Shown here piece by piece: positions 1 through 12,052 of a stretch of DNA of 64,000 bases (position 1 is its first letter; each line of letters starts with the position of its first letter). The notes below the pieces were generated by a model that had not been told where the DNA came from, did not search any database, and saw only the letters and a list, made by a program, of their open reading frames with translations. The stretch is taken from NCBI GenBank assembly GCA_002150815.3, contig NDFF03000137.1, forward strand, positions 1-64,000. Reading direction: 5' to 3'. Made by a program: the position numbers and the translations under genes. The DNA comes from Grammothele lineata (Eukaryota; Basidiomycota; Agaricomycetes; Polyporales; Polyporaceae).

Positions 1-515
1 GTGATGGCGTCTCTTGTTGATGTAACCTTTGCCGCCGTGAGTTAATACAGCGAAACCATTTGGCTCCAGTTGCTCTATCCCATATCCCCTGATCCCCGGT
101 TTTACAGGGACCTAAGCATAGTAAGGAGTCAAGGGATCTTCGGCCCTCGATCCATCCCGGGCCCCTCGATCGCGACTTGACAAGGTACAATTTGGAGCGA
201 GGACGCACCGATGGACAGTTACTCGTACCTTTATGATGACCCGCTGAAGGGGCAGCACAGTCTATTCGTTATGAACCTACAGAGGTAGCACATGCTTCAC
301 AGTGTGCTTCGACTATGCCCGACTGTGCCCGGAAACAACGAGCGCGTCGGTCTGCGGCCCGGTACGTACATACACCGTCGGCGGGTCATCAAATGCGCTG
401 CCTATAAATCATGTCACCATATGCCTCGGCATGCTTCTCTGTCCTCCGGTCCTGCGTAGCTCCTGTGGCCCACTAGGACAAACAGGATTGTGCTCCTAAG
501 TGTCTACGGTCCACC
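1..515. other. Upstream region of the first GNAT gene
   Basis: I see no gene in this stretch. The short open frames have no protein-like character. It holds the presumed promoter of the acetyltransferase starting at 516, including a TATA-like element at 403-408. Confidence 0.6.
403..408 (+). promoter_or_regulatory. TATA box candidate of GNAT copy 1
   Basis: TATAAA lies about 110 bases before the ATG at 516. The 7TM gene and the laccase in this window have TATA elements at nearly the same distance, which supports the assignment. No transcript start can be seen. Confidence 0.4.
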
Positions 516-1604
516 ATGGCACCTCCTTCCAGCGTGACGATAGAATTTGTTGATAACCTATCAGGCGAGTCCATCACAATTCCATTCACGCACAATTCAC
601 TGAGATACATCAACTTCTCCCAGAGGGTTTCGTCCAAGAAGCCGCCAACTTGACAGGTAGCCTCATGGTTCAAGGTGAGTGCGCTGAGAGCACGCTGCCC
701 ACCGCGCAAGCCTCTCACTAACCTCGTACATGCACCCAGATCCTGCCGCAATCTCTCTGACCGGTGGAAACATATCGCTCATTACCGAGTTCTGTGCGGT
801 CTTGATTCGCCCCCTCGCGCTCTGCCCAGGTGTTGGACGCACTTGGGTTGCTCGTGATGCCTCTGGAGTGCTCGTCGGCTACACCCAATTTACTCCTCCA
901 GGTCAGCTCCTACTAATGGACTCGTGCGTGAAATATCCTCCTGGTGCCTCGTCAATCGAGACATTAGTGAGCTAATGTATCGTACTTTTTAGAGAGGGAC
1001 AGCAGAGAATCAGCGGCGCATACGAGTTCGCCGAAAAGCTTTCACCCGAGGGCAGGAGGTACTACACCGAGATTGTAAGGCTCCTAAGAATCCGAGTCTT
1101 AACATTTTCGGAGAGAATCTCACAGATTTGTCGTTTTTTACTGCTAGATGGCACACAGGTTTCCGACGGTAGCAGACAAGATCCTGGGAGTGCACGAGGT
1201 CGAACGTGCATGGTACTGGTGCATCAATGCGATGGTCAGGGCCGACTTTCAGGGCCAGGGAATTATGAGGGCGATGTTCGATCTTGTATTCCAAGAGGTA
1301 CGCCTCAGTTCAATCGCTGTGATCTGCTTTCTGGATGATATCCAATATAGGCTGGAAAGTCGGGAACACCGGTTGGACTGACTACCACCAATAGTACCAA
1401 CGTGAGCATTCTGTCAGAAATGTGTTTATACCATCTTAGTCGACTATGCTTCGGCTTTGGCAGCTCCCCAAGTACAAGGCCTTGGGGTTCTCGCTCCGTG
1501 GCGAACGGGAAATGCCGTCTCCGTGGGGGGATTGGAACGTATGGATCTTGACCAGAGGAGACAGGCCCATTCAAGACGCCATCCAAGACATTGAGAGCAA
1601 TTGA
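516..1604 (+). CDS. GNAT-family N-acetyltransferase (copy 1)
   Basis: Probable acetyl-CoA-dependent N-acetyltransferase of unknown substrate, about 240 residues. The acetyl-CoA-binding GNAT core is visible in the exon at about 1148-1296, with WYWCINAMV followed by RADFQGQGI (the R/QxxGxG/A type pyrophosphate loop), then GTPVGLTTTN and a C-terminal exon ending in DIESN and TGA at 1602-1604. Canonical introns join the exons at about 938-1002 (phase 2), 1074-1147, 1297-1349 and 1402-1439. The ATG at 516 gives a protein-like start (MAPPSSVTIEFVDNL), but that frame stops near 652 and no canonical intron joins it to the downstream frame that begins PEGFVQEAANLTG. The 5' end is therefore unresolved: a frameshift, a sequence error or an unusual exon. 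A close paralog lies at 29978-30926 on the other strand with shared intron phases. Confidence 0.75.
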
Positions 1605-2370
1605 GGTAGCCCACAAGACGATACACTGCGTGTAGTGGTAAACCCCCGGATTTCCCGGAATGTGTGGGGTACCAGAAGGAATATCTCCGGGAGCGTCTGG
1701 AAAGAGGAAAGCAATGAGACTCAAATTTTCAGGTGTCCCTATTGTCGCTTGTCGTCACCGTCGGGATTCGCAGCATCTTCAACTCTGCATCATCAGATGA
1801 AACACGCTAGAATGATTGATGCCACATATAAACACTGATACATCAAACAAGGCCACCAACGGAACAGTTGAGAGACGCTAGTGGTTGTGGTAATCCGACT
1901 GCATGTGGCACTTACCGCAGGAACGACGGTTGTTTCGATATTGAAGAATCGAGGAGAGTCTCACGTCCAACCTTCTTCGGCGCATGCTCGTCGTAGCAGA
2001 AGGGCCCCGTGCTTATAAGCGCGATCGAGCTGACTGGAGTCTGGAGTAGATAGCATCGATGCTGTAGGTCTTCTGAGAATCGGCTATAACTTGAAGAGAC
2101 GAGCGTCGCATGACGCCCAACGCACGGAGCGACCGGCCAAGCCGCCGCGGCCCGGGTTCAACTTTCCGCGGCTCTCTGAGAGTCGCCCTTGACGCGCAGC
2201 GGGGCCCGACTGTGCACAAGAGCTATGCCGACTACTGCAAGCCCTCATTAGCAGCAAGGCAGTAAGTATCTATGTTGCACGTTAGAGTCTCAAGCGAACA
2301 ATTGAACGAAGTGTGCGCGTTATCATCGTAGGTTGCTCGAAGGAAGCCTGTATCGTCCGGGACACCTCTT
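1605..2370. other. Intergenic, no gene seen
   Basis: This lies between the GNAT gene and the 3' end of the 7TM gene, which face each other tail to tail. It has a small GC-rich patch near 2100-2200 and no recognisable coding or RNA gene. Confidence 0.5.
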
Positions 2371-3678
2371 CTAGATTACAGTGATGAGTCCAGTCCCCTT
2401 TGCCACGGCAACATCCGACTTGCTCAAGTCGTTCAACCTCGTGGCACTCATGGGGCCTGTTCCAGTGGCCATGAAGCTGTCAGCCTGGTCCTCGGCGTTG
2501 GTCGTGTGCCCCGGAACGGTGGCAGTCGACTTGCCAAAACGCATAGTCGTCACGCCGCCTCCTTCAGTCAATGTCGGTGCAGTGTACGCGCGGCCAGAGA
2601 GGACGCGGACAATGACCATTTGCGGAGACATGCACTACGAGTAACAATACCGAAGGAAGGCTGTCAGAGATCGTGGCAAATATGATAAAAACGAAAGCCA
2701 AGGGCGACGTACGACGCTCATCTCGTAAAGCGAGAAAAACAGGATGGAGACCGGGTGGCCAATACCGTTTGTAATGATGTAGGTGAGTCCGGCCAGCGCC
2801 AAGGGAAGCATACATTCAACGACGATTGATGCCGCGCTTGTGTAGAGATGCCTCGCATCTTGCCCAAGGGTTTGCTTCATCTGCCGCGAAGTCCAGACGA
2901 TGCGTGCGGAGACGAGGACAGAAGAGATGACGTTGATGCCGACACTGCAACAAGTATATGTAAGGGCCATTTGGGATGCGAGACCCGCGTAGAAGTTCGC
3001 GTTTGGTTGCCCTGAAATGACGGTGGCGACGATCCCAAAAACTACGCGTGCGTATCAGGTTAGCGGACTGCATCCTGCGCATGCACGGGGAACAGGGAAA
3101 CAAACTGACCGGCACTAGCGAGGTACAAAAGACAGAGGAACAGAATGACACGTATGTCGCGATTCCAGACAACCCATAGACGATAGATCTGTAGAGAGGA
3201 TGGTGAGGATTGAAGTACGGGGCTCGCTACACAACAGGATACTAGACGCACCTGATATCCGTCAGTGCCCAAGTTCGTCACAACAACGACGGCAGTGTCA
3301 AGCGTCTCATACCATACCGACGAGTGGTCGGCAAAGTACTGCGCAGTTCCCCCAGGGTAGTCGGCGTTAACAATCCACATCTCCTCACCAAACACTCCCT
3401 GGACGGCCATATGAACGGTGGCAGAGACGAGGAACAGCGTGCTCAAGTAGAACAGCCTGTTATTTGCCGCATTGGAACCACGTCTCTTGCGCTCACGCTG
3501 GATGAGTCTTAGGGTTGTGTAGTACAAAGAGAGCTGAATGCCTATGCCAAGCCGTACACACTATTCAGCTAAGGCAAAGCGTCAAAGGGAGTCACACAAT
3601 GAACGTACCGTAAAGGATCCCAGTGAACTGGTTCGCGATATAGAAGCTGTTCTGGCGGATCGCATTCTCATCTGCCAT
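2371..3678 (-). CDS. Seven-transmembrane fungal integral membrane protein
   Basis: Predicted polytopic plasma-membrane protein of about 350 residues. Reading in from the ATG at 3676-3678 (MADENAIRQN), several hydrophobic segments follow: one with LYYTTLRLI, one with LFYLSTLFLVSATVHM, one ending IYRLWVVWN, VILFLCLLYLASA, a segment with CCSVGINVISSVLV, and ECMLPLALAGLTYII. The last membrane segment (SLYEMSV) is spliced across about 2652-2728 to a polar Ser/Thr-rich cytoplasmic tail that ends at 2371. The IYRLWVVWN box and layout match a large, expanded family of uncharacterised basidiomycete 7TM proteins. Some resemble receptors, but no ligand or G-protein role is established here. I found no internal stop that canonical introns do not remove. 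Function is unknown. Confidence 0.8.
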
Positions 3679-4206
3679 GTCGATGGTGGTAGCCTGTGGC
3701 TGGAATGAGAAACGAGGGCGGAGAGTACTAACGAAATTGGGCTCGGGGTGAGTGCCAGGTAGACACCGACGGCACTATTTCAGTTCTCTTATATAGGACG
3801 CGTACCGCTCGCGCGAATCACTTTGATCAGGTAGAAGTGGTCTGAATCTCGAGCTTAAAGCACCGCCCGCGCGTGGCGGCACGAATGTATACTGAAGCTA
3901 CACATACGGCGGGAAGTCACGGTCCCCCACTCGTCAGAGGCACTGACTTACCTGCATCTGGATTTACAGCCTGTCTGAACATTGAAAAGTGGCTTCGATT
4001 CTGGACAGATAGAAGGTTAGAGTCATCAGCAAATGTTCACGAGATACGTCTTCGCTTTGGGCGGCTGTCAGGACACCCCGACGTTTCTGCGCGCGCTCGC
4101 TGCAAATTTGTATGCAGATAACGCAGAGAAGGAGAATACCATGTCAATCGTGACAGCAGCATCATGATACGGTGGAGATCGTCTCCTGCATTCCCAGTCC
4201 CGTTAT
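3679..4206. other. Promoter and intergenic region of the 7TM gene
   Basis: Contains the TATA element at 3789-3795. No gene is recognised. An 82-codon open frame at 3873-4121 has no family resemblance. Confidence 0.5.
3789..3795 (-). promoter_or_regulatory. TATA box candidate of the 7TM gene
   Basis: On the minus strand this reads TATATAA, about 111 bases upstream of the start codon at 3678. Confidence 0.45.
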
Positions 4207-4812
4207 TTACGCCGATGGCTGCCCATACGCTCTCCTTAGGCCGTGATACTGTGGCGACGGTATTCGTATTCGCAACCAATATTTCGATGTAAGACAGCGG
4301 ACCTCCACAATCGCTTCGTCTGTGAGAACCTGTGGCACGCTAAGCCGCCTAATACTGGTACCATTGACAAAAAGCCCGGCGTACCTAGTCATATGTAAGT
4401 TCGAGGCGCAATACGCTCCTACAGGTGCATTATTGCAGGCGGATTGGAGTATTGCTCCCGGCTGAGGTGGCTGCACGACACCAGACACTACCCGCCGTAA
4501 CCTAGATGGCTTCGCGAAGTACATGTCGCCCAGGTCTGCTAAACATAGGTACGAAGAGCGACACGAGTCACCGGCATCCCGAAGACCTGCATAGATAGAA
4601 GACGATCCGAGTGAGACCGGTAAGAAGGCGGGCCCACACGCACCTTCGTTGCAATCATCGAGATGGGCCTCGAAAATGTGCCCAGAATAAGCATGCACTC
4701 TGACCGTCCTGCCGGCGTTTAATCGTGGCGACGGTACCCAAACGGTACCGCCTCGTGCAAAGCGGAAGCAGGTCCTTGGAATAAGCCTAGTGGGGTCTGA
4801 CGACTGTACCAT
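4207..4812 (-). CDS. Orphan ORF, 201 codons, doubtful
   Basis: A single uninterrupted frame in sequence of ordinary base composition, so its openness is not explained by high GC. The product is Cys-containing (pairs near CNEGAC, DSCRSSYLC and SACNN) with no signal peptide at the first Met, no membrane segment and no domain I recognise. An open frame of this size is expected roughly once by chance in 64 kb searched in six frames, so it may be noise. Real genes around it are intron-rich and this one is not. Treat as hypothetical. Confidence 0.2.
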   Translation of the reverse strand: MVQSSDPTRLIPRTCFRFARGGTVWVPSPRLNAGRTVRVHAYSGHIFEAHLDDCNEGACGPAFLPVSLGSSSIYAGLRDAGDSCRSSYLCLADLGDMYFAKPSRLRRVVSGVVQPPQPGAILQSACNNAPVGAYCASNLHMTRYAGLFVNGTSIRRLSVPQVLTDEAIVEVRCLTSKYWLRIRIPSPQYHGLRRAYGQPSA

Positions 4813-6246
4813 AAGCCCATATGAGAAGATAATTCAGAGGTAGCCTGTAATAAGATTTGGGAGTGAATCTACAACTACGGAGGGAATGGCCTAGAATGGA
4901 GAGGAGAGAGAACGTACATGGCATGCTCCCCCCCTTGTATAAGCATGGGTCTGAGATCCGAGGCAGGGGAAGGAGCGCAGGAGCAAGGGCAGGAGGGTGA
5001 TTTTGACCGTGATACCCCGTGTGCTTGGACCACTTCATTGTCTGAGGATCCATTGATATAGGAGGCCGTAAAGGCTGATTTCCTTCATCCCAGACATCGT
5101 CACACAGGAATCGACGAAGTCAAGCCATAGAGACATCTGAGATGATACTCTGAGTGATTTTTTATGTGCACAACGAGTCGTAAGCTGAGAGTGAGAGACA
5201 CGTCAAGAAGCATGTTGGATGCCGAGAGCAATTCGTGCTGTCGCCAGCGCCAGTTCAACGTTCCGCCCGCCCCCGCCTTTGCGCCCCATCCACCACATGT
5301 CTCTTATCCCACTTTCATCCATCGACCTATGCGGTCACTCTCGTACACAACAACCGTGTTCAATCTCTGCAAGGCGCTTCCAATAACGGTAAATTGCCGG
5401 CTTTTCCGAACTTACGAGCTCAAGTCCGTTATTCTTTACGAGCACTTCCACTTCATCTTCCTCGAGGACGCCAACTTCTAGACCATCTCAAGCTCTGTTA
5501 TTAACCACGACCACATCGCCTATGGTTCAAGGCTTTCTTTCGGCCTCACTAAGAAGAGCTTCATAGACTCTAAAGCAAGCTACACCGCTAATGGCGCGTC
5601 CGGATGGTGCTGGTAGAATGATTGCGGACGGACTCCGAGCAAAATCGTCGACGACAAGCACAAGCGCAGTAGCGTTGAGGCGAATCCGTCGCCGCTTGTC
5701 CTGGGAACAGAAATGAGAGGTGTCCAAGATGTCCATGGCCGGAGAATGGCAGATGACGTCCCTCATATAGCAAACATCCAGGTAATGTTCGTCGTCTTCC
5801 TGCGAGCTTTGGGCGTAGGTAGGTAATTCACGTAAGGATATGTAGGCTTTTACGGTGCATTCTAAATATCATGATTTGGTCCTCTACACGTTGGCACGGA
5901 GAGAAATGCTCCAAACGCCCGCTTCCAATATTGAAGGGTACAGAAGGTTCCGCACGAACATTAGGTGATCAGTAACGGACGTGGAATATAGTATACGCTC
6001 TGCAACCTCACATACGTATGTCACTGTGCCCTCTGTTGTTCGGGCTTTCATATGCTCGAACAATACCCTATTCTCATGATTTTCGGCCTAGCTTCTGATC
6101 TCTGGGAGAGCCTATCCATGCCGCAAGATCATCCGGGTCCTTGAGCTTGACTCACCTCAATTCCATAACGGTGTGGTCCAGGGAAGTGAAAAGGTATCGA
6201 TACAGTAAACATACAACGAACATGCCATGTAGAGATACACTAGTCC
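4813..6246. other. Intergenic, no gene supported
   Basis: Several 60-105 codon frames occur on both strands (for example 5164-5481 + and 5527-5766 -), but none shows a domain, a signal peptide or a plausible intron-joined extension. It could hold decayed sequence. I cannot assign anything. Confidence 0.4.
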
Positions 6247-9200
6247 TCACTCGGCCGCCTCTTCCTCGTCCAGTCTATCCTCATCTACCCTGAAAGTACT
6301 GAACCAGCCATGGTCGACGCCCTCCTCGAGTGTGCTCGTCCTCGAGAAGTGTGAGCCGTGCGTCAGCCACGCAGACGTGCCGAACAACCGTCCGGTCTGC
6401 TCAAGGAGCTCCTCGAGCGTGTCCACGAGGCCCTGCATCACCTCCCGTTCCGCGAACGCGTACACGAGCGAGAGCCCGAGCGCGCCGGGCCGCTCCTCGC
6501 GTGCGCGACCGATGCACTCATGCACATGCGCCTCGAGGGTTGCGAACGCGTGTCGCGCTGAAGGCAAAAACTGCGGGAGCGGCTCGCGCGCCCGGAATGC
6601 GTTCTGACATGCGTAAAGGATGATACACACGCAGGACATCTGTCCGACGTTGGCCCTGGTTGTGAGCGAGAATGGTGAAGGATGAGGGAAAAGAGGGTCA
6701 CGCACGAACTCGCGCCGCTCTTTGAAGACACTGGAAACAGTTTGCTCTCGAGGAATGTTTTCCCGGATCTTCCTCAGCCCAGTCATGAGATCGAGCAGCT
6801 TCTGTAAAGTAGTCACAATCTCGCGGTAGTGACCCAAAGGTTTCTGGGGGGGGGGTTTGTTCAGCCGAGCTAGGCGATCGCGCCTGTGCAAGAGCGTGTG
6901 CCACTTACGGGGAGCAGGCTTAGTTCGTCATTCATAGTCTTAAGTAGAACAGAGAGCCGATACAGCGAACTCCGTATTTGCAACTCCAGCTTCAGGGTCT
7001 TGCGTTGCTCCTCGTGGGTATGTGCTCGATGCATTCTAAACATGTCACTGTGACCAACAGGGGGATGAGCAAGCAGACAGCCACCGTAGTGGGTAGTACG
7101 ACGTACTGGCTAAGAGTTAAGTATAGACTGCTGAGTCTACCCAACGTGCGTCCGGTGTCATTCAGGAATAGTACCTGGTTCAACGGAGGGGTTCATACGC
7201 AAGCCTCGCATTTTCTAGAACCCTGAACGTACCCGACAGTGCCGAGGGAAGAGCAAGCTGTTCACGAGAAGGGCTGCGACGATACCCGCAGCAATCATAA
7301 CTGAGCGTGCAATCGCCAAATCTATCATAACGATAAGTGAGCTAGGATTTGCTGATGAGCAGAACCAGCTTACGGAGCGCAGAAGTCGTGGGATCAGGGT
7401 TGATGTATTGCGAGAATACAATCGGAGGAAGTGTGACGGACCTTTCGGGGCGTAGTCGTGTGAAGCCACAAGCTGTTTCAGAGGTGTCCATTACTCACGC
7501 GGGACATACCAACGGCGCGACCGAGGTTTTGAGGATGATCCATGTCATTGGGACATCGAAGGCCTATGACATCATGGAACGGGTTATCCCTTGGCTGGAA
7601 GAAGTGAGGCATAACACTCACGGTGACCATGGCGATGAGGCCATAGGGGTTCGTCTTGCATATCAAGACGGTCTGATTCGAGGTTGTCAGCGGCCACAGA
7701 ACATAGGGGAGAGCTGAAGGGGAATCATACGATATATGCGTATATGGCTCCCACCAGGGTCCCTATCTGTGTCTCATGAGTGCGTACTATGCTATAAACA
7801 GAAACCAATGTACCAATCGCAGGTATCCGGTTCTCCACGTCGCTCCGGTGTTGGTCTCCAAGACCCAGAGATAGCTACCGGGCGCGTTCAGGAATGGTAC
7901 TTGTATTTCCTGAACCTTGGCATGACGTACCTGATCGTCATCCATTGACCACGCCATTCCTGAAACCACTCTCTGCCTGTAAAGCTCACATCAGCAGACC
8001 GGGGCGACGACCGCGTTAACCAATACCAACTCACCCGGAGACCCCGCAGGCATGAACGCGGGGAAGGTCAGTACCGCCACGCCTATTGCGTTTTTCAGCC
8101 CATGCTTCCAATGGCTCGAATGTTGAACGCTCCTGTGCAGCTTGGAGAGCCACACCCTAGCTCGGAGCATCCCCTCACTCGACCACCCTCTGCCAACCCA
8201 ACCCCTCCAAAAGTCCCAGTTCCAGGCGCGCGCCGCCGCGCGCTTGAGCTCCATCTTGCTCGCCGACGCCGCAGCATAGATCCTGTACTTGCCCGAGGCG
8301 AGCCCGCCCGCAGGAAGCGGGCGGCCCTTGACGAGCGTGAAGGAGAACGACGCGCCGTGCTCTGCCATTCCCTGTTTCGCCTCCATCACAGTCAGACGTT
8401 CGTCCGTCTCGGCAAGACCAGAAGGGCCGTCAGCGGGCTCTCCGGGCGCGTACGACGCCTCGTCACGGTTGTCGGAGATGAACTGGCCGGGGGGTACGCC
8501 GAGCCACTGGAGCGAGATGCGCGGGTACCACAGTCGCGTGGGCGACTCCTCGTACCGGGCCGCAACGTGTTCGGCGACTTGCAGGGCCCTGTACGTCTCC
8601 TGAGCCATCTGCCGCGTCGGAGTTGGATGCAATAAGACACCGCATTCGTGACCCTAGCTCTGGCGCGTGTGCGTACCTGGAGGAGCGCGATGGCCGCGAG
8701 GCTACAGTCGTAGATCTCCTTCGGGAGGTGCGGATTTTTGCCCTCCGCGCGCTGGCGGAGGTCGACCTGATCGAACACATGTTTGAGAACCTCGCGCATG
8801 CTGTTGCGCGCGACGAGCAGCTTGCTCTCCGCCGCGCGTACCGCGGCCTTCTGCGACCCAGAAACCGACTGTGCACTCTCCGAGGTCTCGCCGGCGGAGC
8901 GTTGGTGGAAAGTGACAGTGATCAGGTTCTCCGCCGTCTTCATCCCTTCCAGGACAGCGTTCGCAAGCTCGAGCGCGGGTGGCTCAATGACGGAGACAAA
9001 CGTAAGATCATGGTGGGGAGGAGTGAAATAGTCGTGTAAACTGGCAGCAACGCTGCGTGGACTACGAGGCGTGTGAGCAACCGAGGGCACGGGTGAGCGA
9101 GGGGTTCCGGGAACACTGCGGAGAGGCTTTACTGGTGCTAAACCCCACGCGAGTTCTCGACGGAGATGCTCGATGATGCCAACGAAGGGGCGGATGGACG

Positions 9201-10163
9201 TTACTGGCGTAGGAATAAGAACCGAGTTCGCGCAGATTGCGAGTAATGAAACTCACGACTAAGTCGGCCTATGCGGAGTTCGAACGCAGCTTGAGAATAT
9301 GACTCATTGAGCTTGATAGAACGTTGAAGCAGCTGAGAATGGAGCCGACGGTAATAAAAGACGTCCATTTTGGTCTCGTGGGCACCAATGCGGTACAGGC
9401 TCGCGGATAGGCATTCATGAAGCGCAGCGAATGTTGTTGCGGTCTCCAACTCGAAATTGGTCGCGGAGCCGCGTGAGACGACAGTCATTGCCAGCACGGA
9501 CACCACACATATGACAGCGGCAGAGAGAGTTATCCAAAGGAAGTTGCCTGAATCGGAGAGGATGTGCTGATCAAGATCTGCGAATCAGACGTTGTGGACG
9601 TAACAGCCACAGTCGTTGCGAGTAACGTACGTCGGGAACCCCGATATTACTGGTCAAGAGCCAGACGGAGATAAAGCATGATATGCGAGTCGACAATTGC
9701 AGTCGGACAAGCTTACTTTTGATGATCCCAGCTGAGAGGAAAAACTTGAGCAGACAGATATAACGTCTGAAAACAACGTATGCTTACCAAAGAAACTTAT
9801 GAGGATGAGGAATAGAAAACAGATCGTTCTGGCGAGAGACGTATCTCGACCTGCAAGGGATGCGAGGTATTTGGCAAGGGTAGAAAGTCCGATGCCTAAG
9901 AGGGCACCGATGATGTTGAGGCAGGTGAGCTCGAGCTGCTGGGCGAGGTTTTCTTGAGCGGAGAAGACGAGTTCTTTGAGGGCAAGGACGAGGAAGGCGA
10001 AGGAACCGCCTAGATGTGAGAAGGGTCTGATTGCAATAACGACGGAGCAGAGAAAAGTGGACAGAATGCGAGCGAGCGGTCGTCTTGCACAGAAGCCGGA
10101 ACAAAATGCGATCAAGGGGCGGAGGAGATAGGTGCCCCGTTGCGGGGGGTCTGGATCAGCCAT
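6247..10163 (-). CDS. FUSC / Brefeldin-A-sensitivity-4 (DUF2421)-like transporter
   Basis: Large multipass membrane protein of roughly 1,000 residues, related to the fungal putative ER transporter 6TM / Bre4 family (PF10337 plus DUF2421, FUSC-like fold), thought to export aromatic acids or confer brefeldin A resistance. The N-terminal exon from the ATG at 10161-10163 (MADPDPPQRGTYL) has a hydrophobic bundle with VIAIRPFSHLG and LNIIGALLGIGLS. A cytosolic helical middle follows (exons near 9200-9500 and 8640-9090), then the second membrane half with HGLKNAIGVAVLTFP, the splice-joined EWRGQWMTIS-YLWVLETNTGATWR signature (7840-7960), TNPYGLIAMVT (7600s), and a DUF2421-like cytosolic C-terminus ending DEEEAAE at 6247. 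I see no disrupting stop once introns are removed. An in-frame upstream ATG at 10265 would add a basic leader; I prefer 10163 because it matches the usual short N-terminus. One 3' splice site has a C10 tract (6846-6855). Confidence 0.8.
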
Positions 10164-11213
10164 GAGAAGGAAGAGAATGAGCAGAGGATGCAGAGAGCAT
10201 GACCGGACTCGATAGGCTTGCCCTTGGGGCGGCCGACGGGAGAGAGCCCGCTCGTCCGTCTCCATCCGTCATCGAGAGCGCCGGCGGGCGGGCCGGAAAG
10301 CCGCAACCGCATTCAATTTGGCGTCCTCTCAGGCGCCCGTCCGGTCTTCAAATATTGTCGTGCGTCGTTTTCTGGCACCGACCACCCCGCCTCGTCCTAT
10401 CTAACGACAACTTCATCTATCCCCAACAATGCCAATAGGCAGTGATACCAAACCCTACGTCGCCTTACGCAAGATGATCAGAGAGCTCGAGGAGGCTATG
10501 CCAACTTGGAGAAGTCACTGGCTGGATGCGTTACTAGCGTATGCCGGCCGTGGGTCGTTGGTGGGTCGTCCCTATGTCGTTAGCCAAGTTATGTCAGGTT
10601 GCGGGCACGGCCTATCCGTTTGTCCTACTGCGACATCTTTGTCAACACGACACAGTTGTTATTCACATCCAGAAGCGACATATCTTACGCTACCTTTCGC
10701 GCAGCTCAAAGGCACCATCTTGCGGCAGCGGTCATAGCGCATGGATCGTCGACTCGGGGCCAATGGTAGTGCTGTCTGCCCAGCGCACTCCATGCTCAGA
10801 GTTCGCAGCGCCTGTAGTCCACATACGCTGCGTCATCCAGGATGATGCATGTCCTGAAAATACCCCAGCGCTGCATTAGTCATCCCTTGGACTGCCTAAC
10901 GATTTGCGTACTTGTGCAGGGTCGTCTTGGGGTTCTCCTAGTTCCGTGGAGAAGCTGCGGTCACTCGTCCAACGCTCACGAGAGGGCGACGGCTGCTGAC
11001 GGGGTTCTCCAGGGCGATGTGGCCCTGGCCCCTCGCAGAGACACAGTGCAGTCCAATAGACCTCCGCAGAAGCCCCAAGCTCCGTTCATCTCGCCCGGCA
11101 ACGACCCTCTTCAAGCTCCGCGGACGGTCGGGGGCACACCGTCTCGTCGCCCTATCGGCGGTATCGCCGGCCCTGGGCGAAGCTCGGCCCCGTGCTAGAG
11201 CTCAGGACGCAGA

Positions 11214-11241
11214 AGAACGCAGAACGCAGAACGCGGAACGC
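11214..11241. repeat. 7-base tandem repeat, four units
   Basis: Unit AGAACGC occurs three times exactly and once as GGAACGC. Confidence 0.8.
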
Positions 11242-12052
11242 AATGACCCCACCGATCGCGACACGCCCCGGCCCTCGCGCCGCGCGCGGAGGCCTCCAGC
11301 GCACGTACGCACGGGTGCGGGTGCCAGGGGAAGCACGAGTCGTGCGCCATGACACCGCGCCATGACATCCCCCGCTGCCGGCCGCGCAACAGCCCCCGCG
11401 AAGCGTCCCGGCGCGCCGCCATCGCGTCGTTCCCCGAAGCCCGACCAGCAGGGGCTTCCCTGCACGCACGCCCGCACGCGGGGGCGCGGGCCCAGACATC
11501 GTGAGTGTGCCCGCCGCGCGCCCGAATCCTGCGAGCGCGAGAGAAGATCGGTGCGTGCGGGGAGCCTGCGCGATCTTCGCGGGCCCGGCGCGTCCCACGC
11601 CGCCCTGGCAGCGCGGGGTCCCTTCGACGAAGAGACGGCCGTGAGCTCGTGCGACCTGCGAGCGCCTTGTGCCCTGCGCCCGCGCGCTACCCAGCTCAGG
11701 CTGCCCGGGCCGCAGAGCTCAGTGCCAGGAAGCGAACACGGTCGGCCTCTCTGCACGGGCGTTGCAGCGAACGTACTGGCTGAGTGGCGTCGCTCGGATC
11801 GATAGCCACATAGCCTGCGCGTGCACGTTATCGCCCTCGGCAAGCCGGGAGGGCGAGCTGCCAGGCCCGGGTTCGACAGGGAGCAGCGTGGCCTTCGCGA
11901 TGACGACGGTGCGGCTTCGCGATGCCCGCTGCGTGCGAGGGCGTGGGCCGCCGGGGACGACGGGGGTCGCGCCGTGTGCCGCGCACAGGCCGCTGTGAGA
12001 ACGCGGGGTGCGGACGCGGTGCGCCCCATGACCCGGGCGCGGCGGGCGCGAA

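Noticed and set aside
6330..6623. Plus-strand frames opposite the transporter C-terminus
   Set aside because: Antisense shadows of a confidently coding exon.
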